Assembly: GCF_004361815.1 (NCBI RefSeq)
Contig: NZ_SNWA01000002.1
Coordinates: forward strand, 1,798,001-1,862,000
DNA from: Paraburkholderia sp. BL10I2N1
Lineage (GTDB): Bacteria; Pseudomonadota; Gammaproteobacteria; Burkholderiales; Burkholderiaceae
Length of the DNA: 64,000 bases
Direction: 5' to 3'
The notes under the pieces were generated by a model. It had not been told where the DNA came from. It did no database searches and was given only the letters and a program-made list of their open reading frames with translations. This document shows positions 1-8,530 of the stretch, in pieces (position 1 is the first letter of the stretch; each line of letters opens with the position of its first letter). The position numbers and the translations under genes are program-made.

Positions 1-729
1 AACGATGCGCGCTTCATCGCGCACAACGAGGACGGCGACCCGTACCTACGCGACAGGTGCGCGCTTGTCGATGTTCGCCCGACCGGCAAGCCGGGTTTCC
101 TGAGCTTCTACTACCCGGGTTCGCTGCCCGGGCACACGTTCGCGGTGAACCGCGCGGGGCTCGTGCAGGCGATCAACAACATCCGCATCAAGACGCCCGC
201 GACCGGCGTCCCTCGCATGATCTTGTCGCGTGCGGTGCTGGACGCCAGTTCGCTCGATGAGGCCGTCAACACGCTAGGCGTTGCGCCGCGTTCAAGCGGC
301 TTTCACCATACCTTGGGGTGCGTCGGAGACGATCGTCTGCTCAGCATTGAAGCAACCGTGAAGCGCTGCTCAGTACAGACTATCGAGAAGCTTTCGGGCC
401 ACACGAATCATCTGATTCATCCGGGTTGCGAACGCGAGGCACAGATTGTCACCGCCTCGTCCGGCGACCGGCAGGCGAGACTCGGCCAGCTGCTCCCTGC
501 CCTTGGCGAAGTCGGTCGCGTGCCGCTGCTTCAGGTGCTGTCCGATCGCGCGCCACAGGGCTTACCCATTTACCGCGACGATCCGGCCGATCCCGACGAC
601 GAAAACACACTGGCAACCGCGCTCTTCGTCATCAGGGACGACGGAGTAGAGTTTGAAGTTCGCCAGCAAGGCGAGCTTCGGTTCAAGCAATTCGTTACGC
701 AAGAGCCGCGGCCAGCCGCCGCGTCCTGA
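1..729 (+). CDS. C45-family autoproteolytic acyltransferase/hydrolase, 5' truncated
   Basis: The reading frame is open from the first base of the window, so the start and the processed N-terminal nucleophile Cys expected for this family lie upstream. Visible are an AHNEDGDP motif near the edge and a VNRAGLVQAINNIR stretch, both typical of the isopenicillin-N acyltransferase-like (peptidase C45, Ntn-hydrolase) fold. The known family hydrolyses or transfers acyl groups on amide bonds after self-cleavage. About 242 residues are present. It ends 15 bases before a class III aminotransferase on the same strand, so the two are probably co-transcribed and may act on one amide or amine substrate (inference). 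Family call is good; substrate unknown. Confidence 0.75.
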   Translation, partial: NDARFIAHNEDGDPYLRDRCALVDVRPTGKPGFLSFYYPGSLPGHTFAVNRAGLVQAINNIRIKTPATGVPRMILSRAVLDASSLDEAVNTLGVAPRSSGFHHTLGCVGDDRLLSIEATVKRCSVQTIEKLSGHTNHLIHPGCEREAQIVTASSGDRQARLGQLLPALGEVGRVPLLQVLSDRAPQGLPIYRDDPADPDDENTLATALFVIRDDGVEFEVRQQGELRFKQFVTQEPRPAAAS

Positions 730-744
730 ACACTGAGGCAAAGA

Positions 745-2091
745 ATGACGACCGTATTTCACCGCGCGCCCCGCGCAACACTTCCCGTCGCCGTGGCTGG
801 CGACGGCATCGAGATCATCGATTCCAACGGCAGGCGCTACATCGACGCGTGCGGCGGCGCTGCGGTTTCCTGCCTGGGTCACAGCAATCAGCGGGTCATC
901 GACGCCATCAAGCGTCAGGTCCAGAAACTCCCGTTTGCACATACATCGTTCTTCACGACAGACATTGCCGAAGAACTCGCGGATCGCCTCGTCAACGCAG
1001 CGCCGAAAGGACTGGGACATGTGTACTTCGTCTCCGGCGGTTCCGAGGCTATCGAGGCCGCGCTGAAACTTGCACGTCAGTACTTTGTGGAGAAGGGGCA
1101 GCCCGAGCGGCGCCATTTCATCGCGCGCCGCCAGAGCTATCACGGCAACACGCTGGGTGCGCTGGCGATCGGCGGCAACGCATGGCGTCGTGAACCATTT
1201 CTGCCGATCCTGATCGAGGCACACCACGTCAGCCCTTGCTACGCGTATCGCGAACAACGCGCGGGCGAGACGGAAGAAGCGTTCGCGCAACGTCTCGCAG
1301 ACGAACTCGAAGCAAAGATTCTCGAACTCGGACCGGAGTCGGTTGCGGCCTTTGTCGCGGAGACTGTCGTCGGCGCGACGGCTGGCGCCGTGCCGCCGGT
1401 GCGTGAGTACTTCCGCAAGATTCGTGCAGTCTGCGATAAGTATGGCGTTCTGCTGATTCTCGATGAAATCATGTCAGGCATGGGGCGCACGGGCTATCTC
1501 TTCGCGTGCGAGGAAGACGGCATCTCGCCCGACATTCTCACCATCGCCAAGGGGCTGGGCGCCGGCTACCAGGCCATCGGTGCCACGCTCGTCAGCGACG
1601 AAATCTATAACACCATCGTCGCCGGCTCCGGCTTCTTCCAGCACGGCCACACGTACATCGGCCACGCCACGGCATGTGCAGCAGCACTCGAAGTGCAGCG
1701 TGTCATTGCGGAAGACCGGTTGCTCGACAACGTGAAGGCGCGCGGCGAACAGCTGCGTTCGCTGCTCCGCGGCCATTATGCGGATCATCCTTTTGTAGGG
1801 GACGTACGGGGGCGAGGTCTTTTTGTCGGCGTCGAACTCGTCCAGAATCGCGACACCAAGGCACCCTTCGACCCGCAGAAAAAGCTGAATTCAGTCGTCA
1901 AGAGCGAGGCGATGAAGCGCGGGCTGATGGTCTATCCGATGGGCGGCACCGTCGACGGCAATCAGGGCGACCATATTCTTGTCGCCCCCCCGTTCATCTG
2001 CACGGAGCAGCAGATCGAAACCATCGTCGGCCGGTTGACGGATGCCGTCGACGCAGCCCTGTCTTCTATCGGCGCCCCGGCAGCCCGCTGA
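745..2091 (+). CDS. Class III (omega) PLP-dependent aminotransferase
   Basis: 448 residues, normal length for fold-type I class III aminotransferases. The pyruvoyl/PLP landmarks are all visible: SGGSEAIEAALK near residue 97, the Asp-Glu pair at 240-241 in LILDEIMSGMGRTG, and the Schiff-base lysine K269 in TIAKGLGAGYQ. The ATG at 745 follows a purine-rich GAGGCAAAG stretch. It would move an amino group between an omega-amine or amino acid and a keto acid in the cytoplasm. Its upstream partner is a C45-type amide hydrolase/acyltransferase, so release of an amine followed by transamination is a plausible joint job (inference). Substrate cannot be told from sequence. Confidence 0.9.
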   Translation: MTTVFHRAPRATLPVAVAGDGIEIIDSNGRRYIDACGGAAVSCLGHSNQRVIDAIKRQVQKLPFAHTSFFTTDIAEELADRLVNAAPKGLGHVYFVSGGSEAIEAALKLARQYFVEKGQPERRHFIARRQSYHGNTLGALAIGGNAWRREPFLPILIEAHHVSPCYAYREQRAGETEEAFAQRLADELEAKILELGPESVAAFVAETVVGATAGAVPPVREYFRKIRAVCDKYGVLLILDEIMSGMGRTGYLFACEEDGISPDILTIAKGLGAGYQAIGATLVSDEIYNTIVAGSGFFQHGHTYIGHATACAAALEVQRVIAEDRLLDNVKARGEQLRSLLRGHYADHPFVGDVRGRGLFVGVELVQNRDTKAPFDPQKKLNSVVKSEAMKRGLMVYPMGGTVDGNQGDHILVAPPFICTEQQIETIVGRLTDAVDAALSSIGAPAAR

Positions 2092-2105
2092 CGACCATTC
2101 ACCCC

Positions 2106-2142
2106 GCCACCGGCGCGAAGTGACGATATGCGCGCCGGTGGC
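2106..2142. terminator. 12-bp perfect hairpin between convergent genes
   Basis: GCCACCGGCGCG and its exact reverse complement are separated by a 13-base loop. It starts 15 bases after the aminotransferase stop and ends just before the stop of the convergent small gene, where a bidirectional terminator is expected. There is no T-run, so Rho-independent function is uncertain. Confidence 0.5.
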
Positions 2143-2150
2143 CCATGACG

Positions 2151-2381
2151 TTATACGTGATTTTCCAGTAGCGCCAGCAGGTCGTCCTCGCTTGGGCGGG
2201 TACCCCAGTTGCGCGCGCCTGCTACGGAAGCAATGGCAAACCATGAGTGCGGCGGGAACCACTCGCGAATCAGAACGCCGTCCTGTCGAACGAGTAGCTG
2301 GCCCGTCTGTTCGCTAAATTCAGCGGACATCTGCTTGCCGCCAAGTTGAGCCGTAACCGATTGAAAGCTGTTTCGTGACAT
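2151..2381 (-). CDS. Small hypothetical protein (76 aa)
   Basis: A 76-residue protein with no recognised domain. It looks soluble, without signal or membrane segment, and has a Trp/Phe-rich centre (EWFPPHSWFAIAS) and an acidic C-terminus. The start is supported by a GGAGAGG ribosome site five bases before the ATG. It converges on the aminotransferase gene across a strong hairpin. Sequence gives no function; likely a conserved hypothetical of the genus (inference). Confidence 0.6.
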   Translation of the reverse strand: MSRNSFQSVTAQLGGKQMSAEFSEQTGQLLVRQDGVLIREWFPPHSWFAIASVAGARNWGTRPSEDDLLALLENHV

Positions 2382-2553
2382 GGTGCCTCTCCAGGGTCAT
2401 CAGCCTCAGGCCGGCGGATCATCCCCGGCCGTCGCGGCTGCGTGGCAAATACACCGCGAGGCAGATCAAGGACCTCTGACCAACACGGCTCACAGGAGAT
2501 AACGCGCCTGCAACAGGCACGGCGCGCGGGTGGCGCGGGCGGCAGCGTGGCTG

Positions 2554-2961
2554 TCAGTGATCGCCGTGATTGCCGCGTCCGCCTTCATCGTGACCATGAT
2601 TCCAGTCGTTTCGCGGGCCGTCGCCGCCATGGTCGTGTCCCCAACCACCGCGGTGGTCGTAGCGAGCTTCACGCCAGTCCCGGTCATCGTGGTGGCGCTC
2701 TTCCCAGTCGCGACGCGCCCAGTAACGGTGTCCATCGTAGTACCGCTCGCCGTACCATCCCGGCGCGATGACGACAGCAGGAGGTGGCGGCGCATACACA
2801 ACGGGGGGAGGTGCCGCATAGACTGGCTCTGGTGCATATACCACGCCAGGGATGCCGATGTTTACACCGACGTCCACGTGTGCGAGGGCAAGCGACGACA
2901 CGCTGCCGCCCACGCCGGCAATCAATGCCATCGCAAACCAGCGAGTGCTTGAGATTCTCAT
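2554..2961 (-). CDS. PXPV-repeat, His-rich periplasmic protein
   Basis: 135 residues from the ATG at 2961, which is preceded by GGAGAAG at good spacing; an upstream in-frame ATG at 3012 has no such site. A signal peptide runs to about residue 27 (cut after SLALA). Then comes a HVDVGVNIG segment, a run of Tyr/Pro repeats (YAPEPVYAAPPPVVYAPPPP), and a C-terminal half very rich in His, Asp, Gly and Arg (HDHGGD, NHGHDEG, NHGDH). This layout is known from Burkholderia PXPV/YXWGXW proteins of unknown role. The His/Asp tail could bind metal ions (inference). A His/Asp-rich lipoprotein gene lies 69 bases upstream on the same strand. Confidence 0.8.
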   Translation of the reverse strand: MRISSTRWFAMALIAGVGGSVSSLALAHVDVGVNIGIPGVVYAPEPVYAAPPPVVYAPPPPAVVIAPGWYGERYYDGHRYWARRDWEERHHDDRDWREARYDHRGGWGHDHGGDGPRNDWNHGHDEGGRGNHGDH

Positions 2962-3030
2962 AACCGCTTCTCCGGATTGATATTGAAGGGACCGTCCGGT
3001 CACAAAGACCACCGGCGGCCCGCCTGGTTT

Positions 3031-3156
3031 TTAGTAGCGGTCGCGATAGTGGTCGTGGTCGTGATAGGCGTAGCCGCCTCCCGGCACGACAATACAACCG
3101 CTGAGTGCGCTTCCAAGCGACACAGCCAGCAGCAGCAGCGCCAAGGTTCGTTTCAT
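3031..3156 (-). CDS. Tiny lipoprotein (41 aa) with His/Asp tail
   Basis: Begins MKRTLALLLLAVSLGSALSGC with a lipobox LSGC that places the lipidated cysteine at residue 21. The mature part is only about 20 residues: a GGGYAY spacer and a tail HDHDHYRDRY before TAA. Signal peptide, lipobox and stop are coherent, and the next gene downstream on the same strand encodes another His/Asp-rich envelope protein, which supports a real gene despite its size. The role is unknown; surface metal binding is a guess from composition. The ribosome site is weak (GGGGC). Confidence 0.65.
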   Translation of the reverse strand: MKRTLALLLLAVSLGSALSGCIVVPGGGYAYHDHDHYRDRY

Positions 3157-3411
3157 ACGGTGCCCCGCTCGTTAGTGTTGAGTCAACTATATCGGGTGAG
3201 CAAATTACCGTTGTGTTTGTGTGTATCCAAACGTGTACTTTGAAACAACTCACCGTAATGTATTCCGGGCGCACCTGTGCAGCCAGCGATGCGCTGGTTA
3301 CATGTGAGTTCGACGAGAGTGGAAACGTCGACGCCGCCGCTGGATAGATTCCGATGCGAGGCTGATCCTGGTCGATGCGGTGCGGTTTTGATTAGAGGCA
3401 ACCACTCCGCT

Positions 3412-4119
3412 TCAACTATCGGACGCCATGCCCTCGATGCGTCGTAACGGCTGGTGGCGAACGTCGGTGCCGTGCACCACGTAGACGACGGACTCGGCGA
3501 GGTTGGTCGCGTGGTCGCCGATGCGCTCGATGGCCTTCGCGATGAAGAGATAATCCAGGCCGGTAGAGATGGACCGGGGATCTTCCGTCATGCAGGTGAC
3601 CAGCTTGCGCATGAAGGCACGAAACTCGTTATCGATAGACACGTCGTCACGAATGATCTGTCTTGCCGACTCCGTGTCCATGCGTGCGAATGCGTCCAGC
3701 GCCCTGCGAAGAATCTGCAACGCCATCTCACCCGAGATCTTGATTTCAGCGATATCGACGCTGCGTCCTGCCCGATTCATCGCAAGGCTGCGAATCCGCT
3801 TGGCGATCTTGCCGGCCTCATCGCCCGCGCGCTCCAGGTTCGTGACGCATCGGGAAGTCGCCATCAGAAAGCGCAGGTCGCGAGCAGCCGGTTGCCGACG
3901 CGCAATGACGTTGCTCACTTCTTCGTCGACTTCGACTTCCATCGTGTTGAGTCGATGCTCACCCTCGAGAATCTGCTCGACGAGCGGCAAATCGAAGGTC
4001 TGCAGGGCATCCATTGCCGAGGCGATCTGCAGTTCCACGAGACCGCCCATCTCCAGCAAGCGGCTGGTGAGCCGCTTGAGGTCGCCATCGAATGTGCTCG
4101 AAGTGTGCTTGTCCGACAA
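3412..4119 (-). CDS. phoU: Phosphate signalling regulator PhoU
   Basis: 235 residues from a TTG start at 4119, preceded by AGGA six bases upstream. This gives the usual PhoU length and N-terminus (SDKHTSSTFDGDLKRL); the frame also runs open to 4344 but that extension looks like noise. It shows the two related three-helix repeats with the E/DxxxD-type metal motifs (DEEVSNVIARRQPAARDLRFLM; later IGDHATNLAESV). PhoU links the Pst transporter to PhoR and restrains phosphate-starvation signalling in the cytoplasm. Here it stands alone with no pst or phoBR next to it, so it may be a second copy (inference). Confidence 0.9.
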   Translation of the reverse strand: MSDKHTSSTFDGDLKRLTSRLLEMGGLVELQIASAMDALQTFDLPLVEQILEGEHRLNTMEVEVDEEVSNVIARRQPAARDLRFLMATSRCVTNLERAGDEAGKIAKRIRSLAMNRAGRSVDIAEIKISGEMALQILRRALDAFARMDTESARQIIRDDVSIDNEFRAFMRKLVTCMTEDPRSISTGLDYLFIAKAIERIGDHATNLAESVVYVVHGTDVRHQPLRRIEGMASDS

Positions 4120-4538
4120 GTTCGTTCCTGCGCGAAACCGCGAGTCCGATAATCTGCGGTTGCGGGCGGCATCGTGGCCCGAACCGTCATGCGTGTGAAC
4201 GATTACGACCGCATCCGGCCTCGTGTCCTCTTGGCATGCAAAGGACCATGCGATGCAGGGCCGCGACCTCACCCAACGACCGCCTCGGGCGACGTTATCA
4301 GATTCTCCTGAAGGGAACCTTATGCGGCGACTTCCGCCAGGCAAACCTTGAAGCCCGTGACGGGGGCAGCACTATTGTGGCCCGACAAAATACCGGCCAA
4401 CTGCGCCTGTCACGTCCGCACCACCGCGGACACAATATGCGTTCACGTCAACACGCTCGGCCTGGCGTATGACTCATCCGGTCACGCAATACGTCCTCTT
4501 CGCGCTGGCGTCCGGCGCGTGGCGCCGCAGCGCAGACC
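4120..4538. other. Non-coding stretch upstream of phoU
   Basis: Between the phoU start and the stop of the efflux gene. Reading frames here lack plausible ribosome sites and show no family resemblance. It presumably holds the phoU promoter; no clear Pho box was recognised. Confidence 0.4.
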
Positions 4539-5915
4539 TTAGACGTGATGCGGATGCGCCTTGCGACGCGTCGTGGCCACTGCCCGCCACCACACCAGCG
4601 CCGCCGCCAGCGACATCCCCGCAGCCGTCCACAGTACGGCCCGCATGCCGGCGTCGAACGGGTCACGCGCGGCAAGCAGCATGCCGAAGATAGCGACGCC
4701 CAACGCCGCACCCGTTTGACGCGCCGAGTTGAGCACCCCGGCCGCCATGCCGGCACGGCTCTTTTCGACGCTGCCCATCAGCGCTGCCGTTGCCGCTGGC
4801 GTGATGAAGCCGCCGCCGAGACCAATCGCCGGCAATGGCAATGCAACAAGCCAGTAAGGTGATGCGGGCGTGGAAAGTAGCAGACCAAGAAAGCCGGCGG
4901 CCTGCAGCAGCAAACCGGTGAGCACCGGCCAACGGGCGCCGTATGACTTGACCAGTCTGCCGGCAAGCATGTTGCCACCGGTCACCACAATAGTCAGCGG
5001 CAGAAACGCGACGCCCGCCCACAACGGAGCGTAGCCGCGCACCTGCTGGAAATACAGGCTGAGCACGAAGATGATGCCGAACGACGTCAGCGCCGTCGTC
5101 ATGGCTGCGATCGCTGAACCGACGAACACGCGGTCCGCGAAAAACGACAGCGGCAGCATCGGCTGTGAGTGTCGCGTTTCGATCGCTACGAACAGTATCC
5201 ACGCCGCCACACAAAGCAGGATGCCCGCAACGACCGGCGGCGAGCGCCAACCTGCGGCGCTGCCTTCGATCAATACGCCGACCAGCGAGCCGAGCGCCAC
5301 GATCGCGGTCAACTGTCCGCCGAGATCGAGCGGCCGGCTCGTGGCGGTCTGTGGGTCGCGGGCGATCCGCGATGTCAGCCATACGCCTGCGAGGCCAATC
5401 GGCACGTTGGCAAGAAAGATGCTGCGCCAGCCGAACAGATGGATCAGCACACCGCCCACCAGTGGACCGGCTGCGAGCGCGGCGCCACCCCCTCCGGCCC
5501 ACACGCCGATCGCACGCGCCCGTTCTCCCGGGTCAGGCCATGCGTGGTTGAGCAGCGTCAGCGAACACGGCACAAGCAACGCCGCGCCGATGCCCTGCAA
5601 GACGCGCGCGACTGTCAGCACCGTCAGACCAGGGGCGACGCCGCACAGTGCCGAAGCCAGCGTGAAAACCACGAGCCCGGCGAGATAGGTATTGCGTGCG
5701 CCCCACCGGTCGCCGAGGGCACCGCCCGTCGGCAGCAAGGCCGCGAACGTGAGCGTGTACGCGTTCACGATCCACTGCAGGCCGGCGATGTCGGTCGCGA
5801 GGGACTGTGCGATACGTTCGAGTGCGACGTTGACGATCGACGTGTCGAGAATGACCACGACGTAACTGACGCTCGTCGCCGCAAGCACGCGGCGCTGAAG
5901 AGCACGGTCTGACAT
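4539..5915 (-). CDS. MFS drug efflux transporter, DHA2 (14-TM type)
   Basis: 458 residues of almost continuous hydrophobic helices. It has the DHA2 signature N-terminus (VVILDTSIVNVALERI), motif A-like GGALGDRWGARNTY near residue 64, and the exporter-specific motif C glycine/proline run GGGGAALAAGPLVGG near 143. It should export drugs or metabolites by proton antiport at the inner membrane. It is divergent from an ArsR-family regulator gene with 127 bases between, a standard regulator/efflux pair, so that regulator probably represses it (inference). Substrate unknown. Confidence 0.88.
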   Translation of the reverse strand: MSDRALQRRVLAATSVSYVVVILDTSIVNVALERIAQSLATDIAGLQWIVNAYTLTFAALLPTGGALGDRWGARNTYLAGLVVFTLASALCGVAPGLTVLTVARVLQGIGAALLVPCSLTLLNHAWPDPGERARAIGVWAGGGGAALAAGPLVGGVLIHLFGWRSIFLANVPIGLAGVWLTSRIARDPQTATSRPLDLGGQLTAIVALGSLVGVLIEGSAAGWRSPPVVAGILLCVAAWILFVAIETRHSQPMLPLSFFADRVFVGSAIAAMTTALTSFGIIFVLSLYFQQVRGYAPLWAGVAFLPLTIVVTGGNMLAGRLVKSYGARWPVLTGLLLQAAGFLGLLLSTPASPYWLVALPLPAIGLGGGFITPAATAALMGSVEKSRAGMAAGVLNSARQTGAALGVAIFGMLLAARDPFDAGMRAVLWTAAGMSLAAALVWWRAVATTRRKAHPHHV

Positions 5916-6042
5916 GGCAGGCTTGTCCTGTGGGGAATCACAGGTTCAGTGTGGCCCGCAACGCCACGCGGATGCTTCGACGCGTATCGAAGCATCGGAT
6001 TCGCGCAGCCGACTATCATGGGAACGTCGCCGGAGATCCTGT

Positions 6043-6759
6043 ATGCCTGTCCAGCCGAACATCGCGTCCACCGCGTTCCTGATTGCCGAGCCCGCCCGCG
6101 CAAAAATCCTGATGGCGCTCGCCGACGGACGTGCCCTGCCCGCCGGCGAACTTGCCTATGCGGCTGGCGTCACCGCGCAGACCGCGAGCACCCACCTCGC
6201 AAAACTGCTCGCGGGCGGCTTGCTGGCCGTCGAAACCGAAGGGCGGCATCGTTATTACCGGCTTAGCGGCTCACACGTCGCGCAGGTGCTGGAGAATCTC
6301 GCGGCGATTCATCCGGTCAACGACGTGCGGCGTAAGCCCCTCACGCCGGAAGCGCGAAACCTGCGTTTCGCGCGCTGCTGCTACGACCATCTGGCGGGCG
6401 CAGTCGGCGTGGCGGTGACGCAGGCGTTGCAGCAGCGCGGCTTCATCGTCGCCTGCGCCGACAAGCAGTTCGAAGTCACGCTCGCGGGCGTCGCGTGGTT
6501 CGGCAGCGTGGGGCTCGACCTCGCCGCCGTGCGGCCCACCCGACGCGGCCTCGCGCGCCAATGTCTCGACTGGACCGAGCGGCAGCATCATCTGGCTGGG
6601 CCGCTCGGCGCGCAGTTCATGACCCTGCTATGCGCAGAGGGCTGGCTGCGGCGCGCGAAGGCATCGCGTGTCGTGCAGGTCACGCCGAAGGGCTGGGACG
6701 CGCTAAGGGAACATCTGGGTATCGAAGGCCGGCTGGGCGAGCTGTCGCACGGACACTGA
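6043..6759 (+). CDS. ArsR-family HTH transcriptional regulator
   Basis: 238 residues from the ATG at 6043, preceded by GGAGAT. The first 90 residues are an ArsR/SmtB winged helix (PARAKILMALADG, then recognition helix TAQTASTHLAKL and wing ETEGRHRYYRL). The remaining 145 residues are an extra C-terminal region found in the larger ArsR-like regulators, probably for ligand binding; I do not see the classical CxC metal site. It is transcribed away from a DHA2 efflux gene and likely controls it. A longer upstream frame exists but overlaps the pump gene start and has no ribosome site. Confidence 0.85.
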   Translation: MPVQPNIASTAFLIAEPARAKILMALADGRALPAGELAYAAGVTAQTASTHLAKLLAGGLLAVETEGRHRYYRLSGSHVAQVLENLAAIHPVNDVRRKPLTPEARNLRFARCCYDHLAGAVGVAVTQALQQRGFIVACADKQFEVTLAGVAWFGSVGLDLAAVRPTRRGLARQCLDWTERQHHLAGPLGAQFMTLLCAEGWLRRAKASRVVQVTPKGWDALREHLGIEGRLGELSHGH

Positions 6760-6786
6760 CCGTCCGTGCAACGAACGCAGAAGCAA

Positions 6787-8067
6787 TCAGCTGCGCTGCC
6801 CCATCTGGCTCGCACGCTCCAGCAGCAATTCGCGCTCGCGCAGGTTGCGGGTCATCGCGGCGGCGCGTTCGAACTCGGCGCGCGCTTCGCCGGTGCGGCC
6901 GAGCTTCGCGAGCAGATCGCCGCGTACGCTCGGCAACCAGTGATAGCTCACGAGCGACTGTTCGTCGCCCAACGCATCGACGATCTCCAGCGCTGCGGCC
7001 GGCCCGAAGGCCATGCCGATCGCCACCGCGCGATTCAGTTCGATCACCGGTGACGGCGCAACCTGGGCGAGCGCGTCGTAAAGCGCGACGATCTGCACCC
7101 AGTCGGTTTCCTCCGCCGTTCTGGCGCGGGCGTGACAAGCGGCCAGCGCCGATTGCAGCGTATAGGGCCCGCTCGCGCCGCCAAGGGCCACTGAACGCTC
7201 AAGCGCGGCCAGCCCTCGGCGGATCAGCAACGGGTCCCAACGGCTGCGGTCCTGATCGAGCAGCAGCACCGGGCGGCCTTGCGCATCGGTGCGGGCATGC
7301 GTGCGCGACGCCTGGATTTCCATCAGCGCGACCAGCCCGTGCACTTCGCTTTCATCAGGCATCAACCGCTCTAGAACGCGTCCCAGCCGCAGCGCTTCGT
7401 CGCAGAGCGCCGGTCGCATCCAGTCGTCGCCGGCAGTGGCCGAATAGCCTTCGTTGAAGATCAGATAGATCACTTCGAGTACCGATGCGAGGCGCGCCGC
7501 CCGCGCGTCAGCCTGCGGCACCTCGAAGGGCACGTGGGCCGCCTTGAGCGTGCGCTTCGCGCGCACGATGCGCTGTGCGATCGTCGCTTCGGGCGCAAGG
7601 AAAGCACGCGCGATTTCGCCGGTCGTGAGGCCGCCGATGAGGCGCAGCGTCAGCGCGACCCGCGCCTCGGTCGACAGCACCGGATGGCACGCTGTGAAGA
7701 CGAGCCGCAGCAGGTCGTCGCCGATATCGTCCTCGCGCGCCGCGTCGAGGCTATCGACGAAATCCGGCACCACGTGACTCTCCAGCGCGTCCATTTCGCG
7801 TCCGAGTTCTTCATGCTTGCGCGCGTGCAGCGCTTCCTGACGCAAGCGGTCGAGCGCGCGGTTCTTCGCTGTCGCCATCAGCCAGGCTCCCGGGTTGTCC
7901 GGCACGCCCGCTTCGGGCCAGTGTTCGAGTGCGGCGACGAGCGCATCCTGCGCTAGCTCCTCGGCAAGCCCCACATCGCGCACGATCCGCGCAACGTGGG
8001 CGATGACCCTGGCGGATTCGATCCGCCAGACTACCTCGATGGCTCGATGGGTGTCGGCCGGAATCAT
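6787..8067 (-). CDS. ECF42-type sigma factor with C-terminal TPR-like extension
   Basis: 426 residues from the ATG at 8067, eight bases after the VOC gene. The N-terminal 170 residues hold sigma region 2 (ESARVIAHVARIVRDVGLAEELAQDAL) and region 4 (LTLRLIGGLTTGEIARAFL). The rest is a long alpha-helical extension ending in tetratricopeptide-like helices (YHWLPSVRGDLLAKLGRTGEARAEFERA). That architecture, with neighbouring DGPF-domain genes, is the known ECF42 family, in which the C-terminal domain replaces an anti-sigma factor as the control element. No anti-sigma gene is present. It likely drives its own operon from the TGTCGA/CGTC site at 9560-9586. Confidence 0.9.
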   Translation of the reverse strand: MIPADTHRAIEVVWRIESARVIAHVARIVRDVGLAEELAQDALVAALEHWPEAGVPDNPGAWLMATAKNRALDRLRQEALHARKHEELGREMDALESHVVPDFVDSLDAAREDDIGDDLLRLVFTACHPVLSTEARVALTLRLIGGLTTGEIARAFLAPEATIAQRIVRAKRTLKAAHVPFEVPQADARAARLASVLEVIYLIFNEGYSATAGDDWMRPALCDEALRLGRVLERLMPDESEVHGLVALMEIQASRTHARTDAQGRPVLLLDQDRSRWDPLLIRRGLAALERSVALGGASGPYTLQSALAACHARARTAEETDWVQIVALYDALAQVAPSPVIELNRAVAIGMAFGPAAALEIVDALGDEQSLVSYHWLPSVRGDLLAKLGRTGEARAEFERAAAMTRNLRERELLLERASQMGQRS

Positions 8068-8075
8068 CGCGGACC

Positions 8076-8486
8076 TCAACGAGCGCCCGCCGCGGCGGGG
8101 TCCTCCATATAGACCAGTTCCCAGATATGGCCGTCGACGTCCTCGAAACCGTGGCCGTACATGAAGCCGTGATCCTGCGGCGCACGCGGCGCGGTGCCGC
8201 CCGCGGCCACGGCCTTCGCGACCAGTCCGTCGACTTCCGCGCGGCTCGCGCACGAAAGGCACACGAGGACTTCCGTGCTCTCTTTCGCGTCGGCTACCGG
8301 CTTGCCAGTGAAGCCCTTGAAGAAGTCCTTCACGAGCAGCATCGCATAGATGTTTTCGCCGATCTCGAGGCAGGCTGCGGAGTCGTTGGTGAACTGCGCG
8401 TTGAAGCCGAAACCCAGCGCCTTGAAGAAAGCCATCGACTTCGGCAGGTCGTTCACCGGGAGATTCACATAGATCTGCTTGTGCAT
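8076..8486 (-). CDS. VOC (glyoxalase/bleomycin-resistance fold) protein
   Basis: 136 residues, one VOC domain. It begins MHKQIYVNLPVNDLPKSMAF with the usual beta-alpha-beta module and ends with EDVDGHIWELVYM, where the terminal Glu of the family metal site is kept. Of the glyoxalase-I metal ligands the first position appears to be Asn or Gln rather than His, so enzymatic activity is uncertain. It sits between SRPBCC and ECF42 sigma genes (gaps of 44 and 8 bases), the usual companions of ECF42 cassettes. Stress or xenobiotic role is inferred only from this company. Confidence 0.85.
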   Translation of the reverse strand: MHKQIYVNLPVNDLPKSMAFFKALGFGFNAQFTNDSAACLEIGENIYAMLLVKDFFKGFTGKPVADAKESTEVLVCLSCASRAEVDGLVAKAVAAGGTAPRAPQDHGFMYGHGFEDVDGHIWELVYMEDPAAAGAR

Positions 8487-8530
8487 GATGTTCCCTTGTC
8501 AATTGCGTGCTGATGGCAGACTACGTCGCG

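Noticed and set aside
8068..8502. N-terminal extension of the sigma factor to 571 residues
   Set aside because: It is another frame of the VOC gene; the sigma region 2 starts properly at the ATG 8067.
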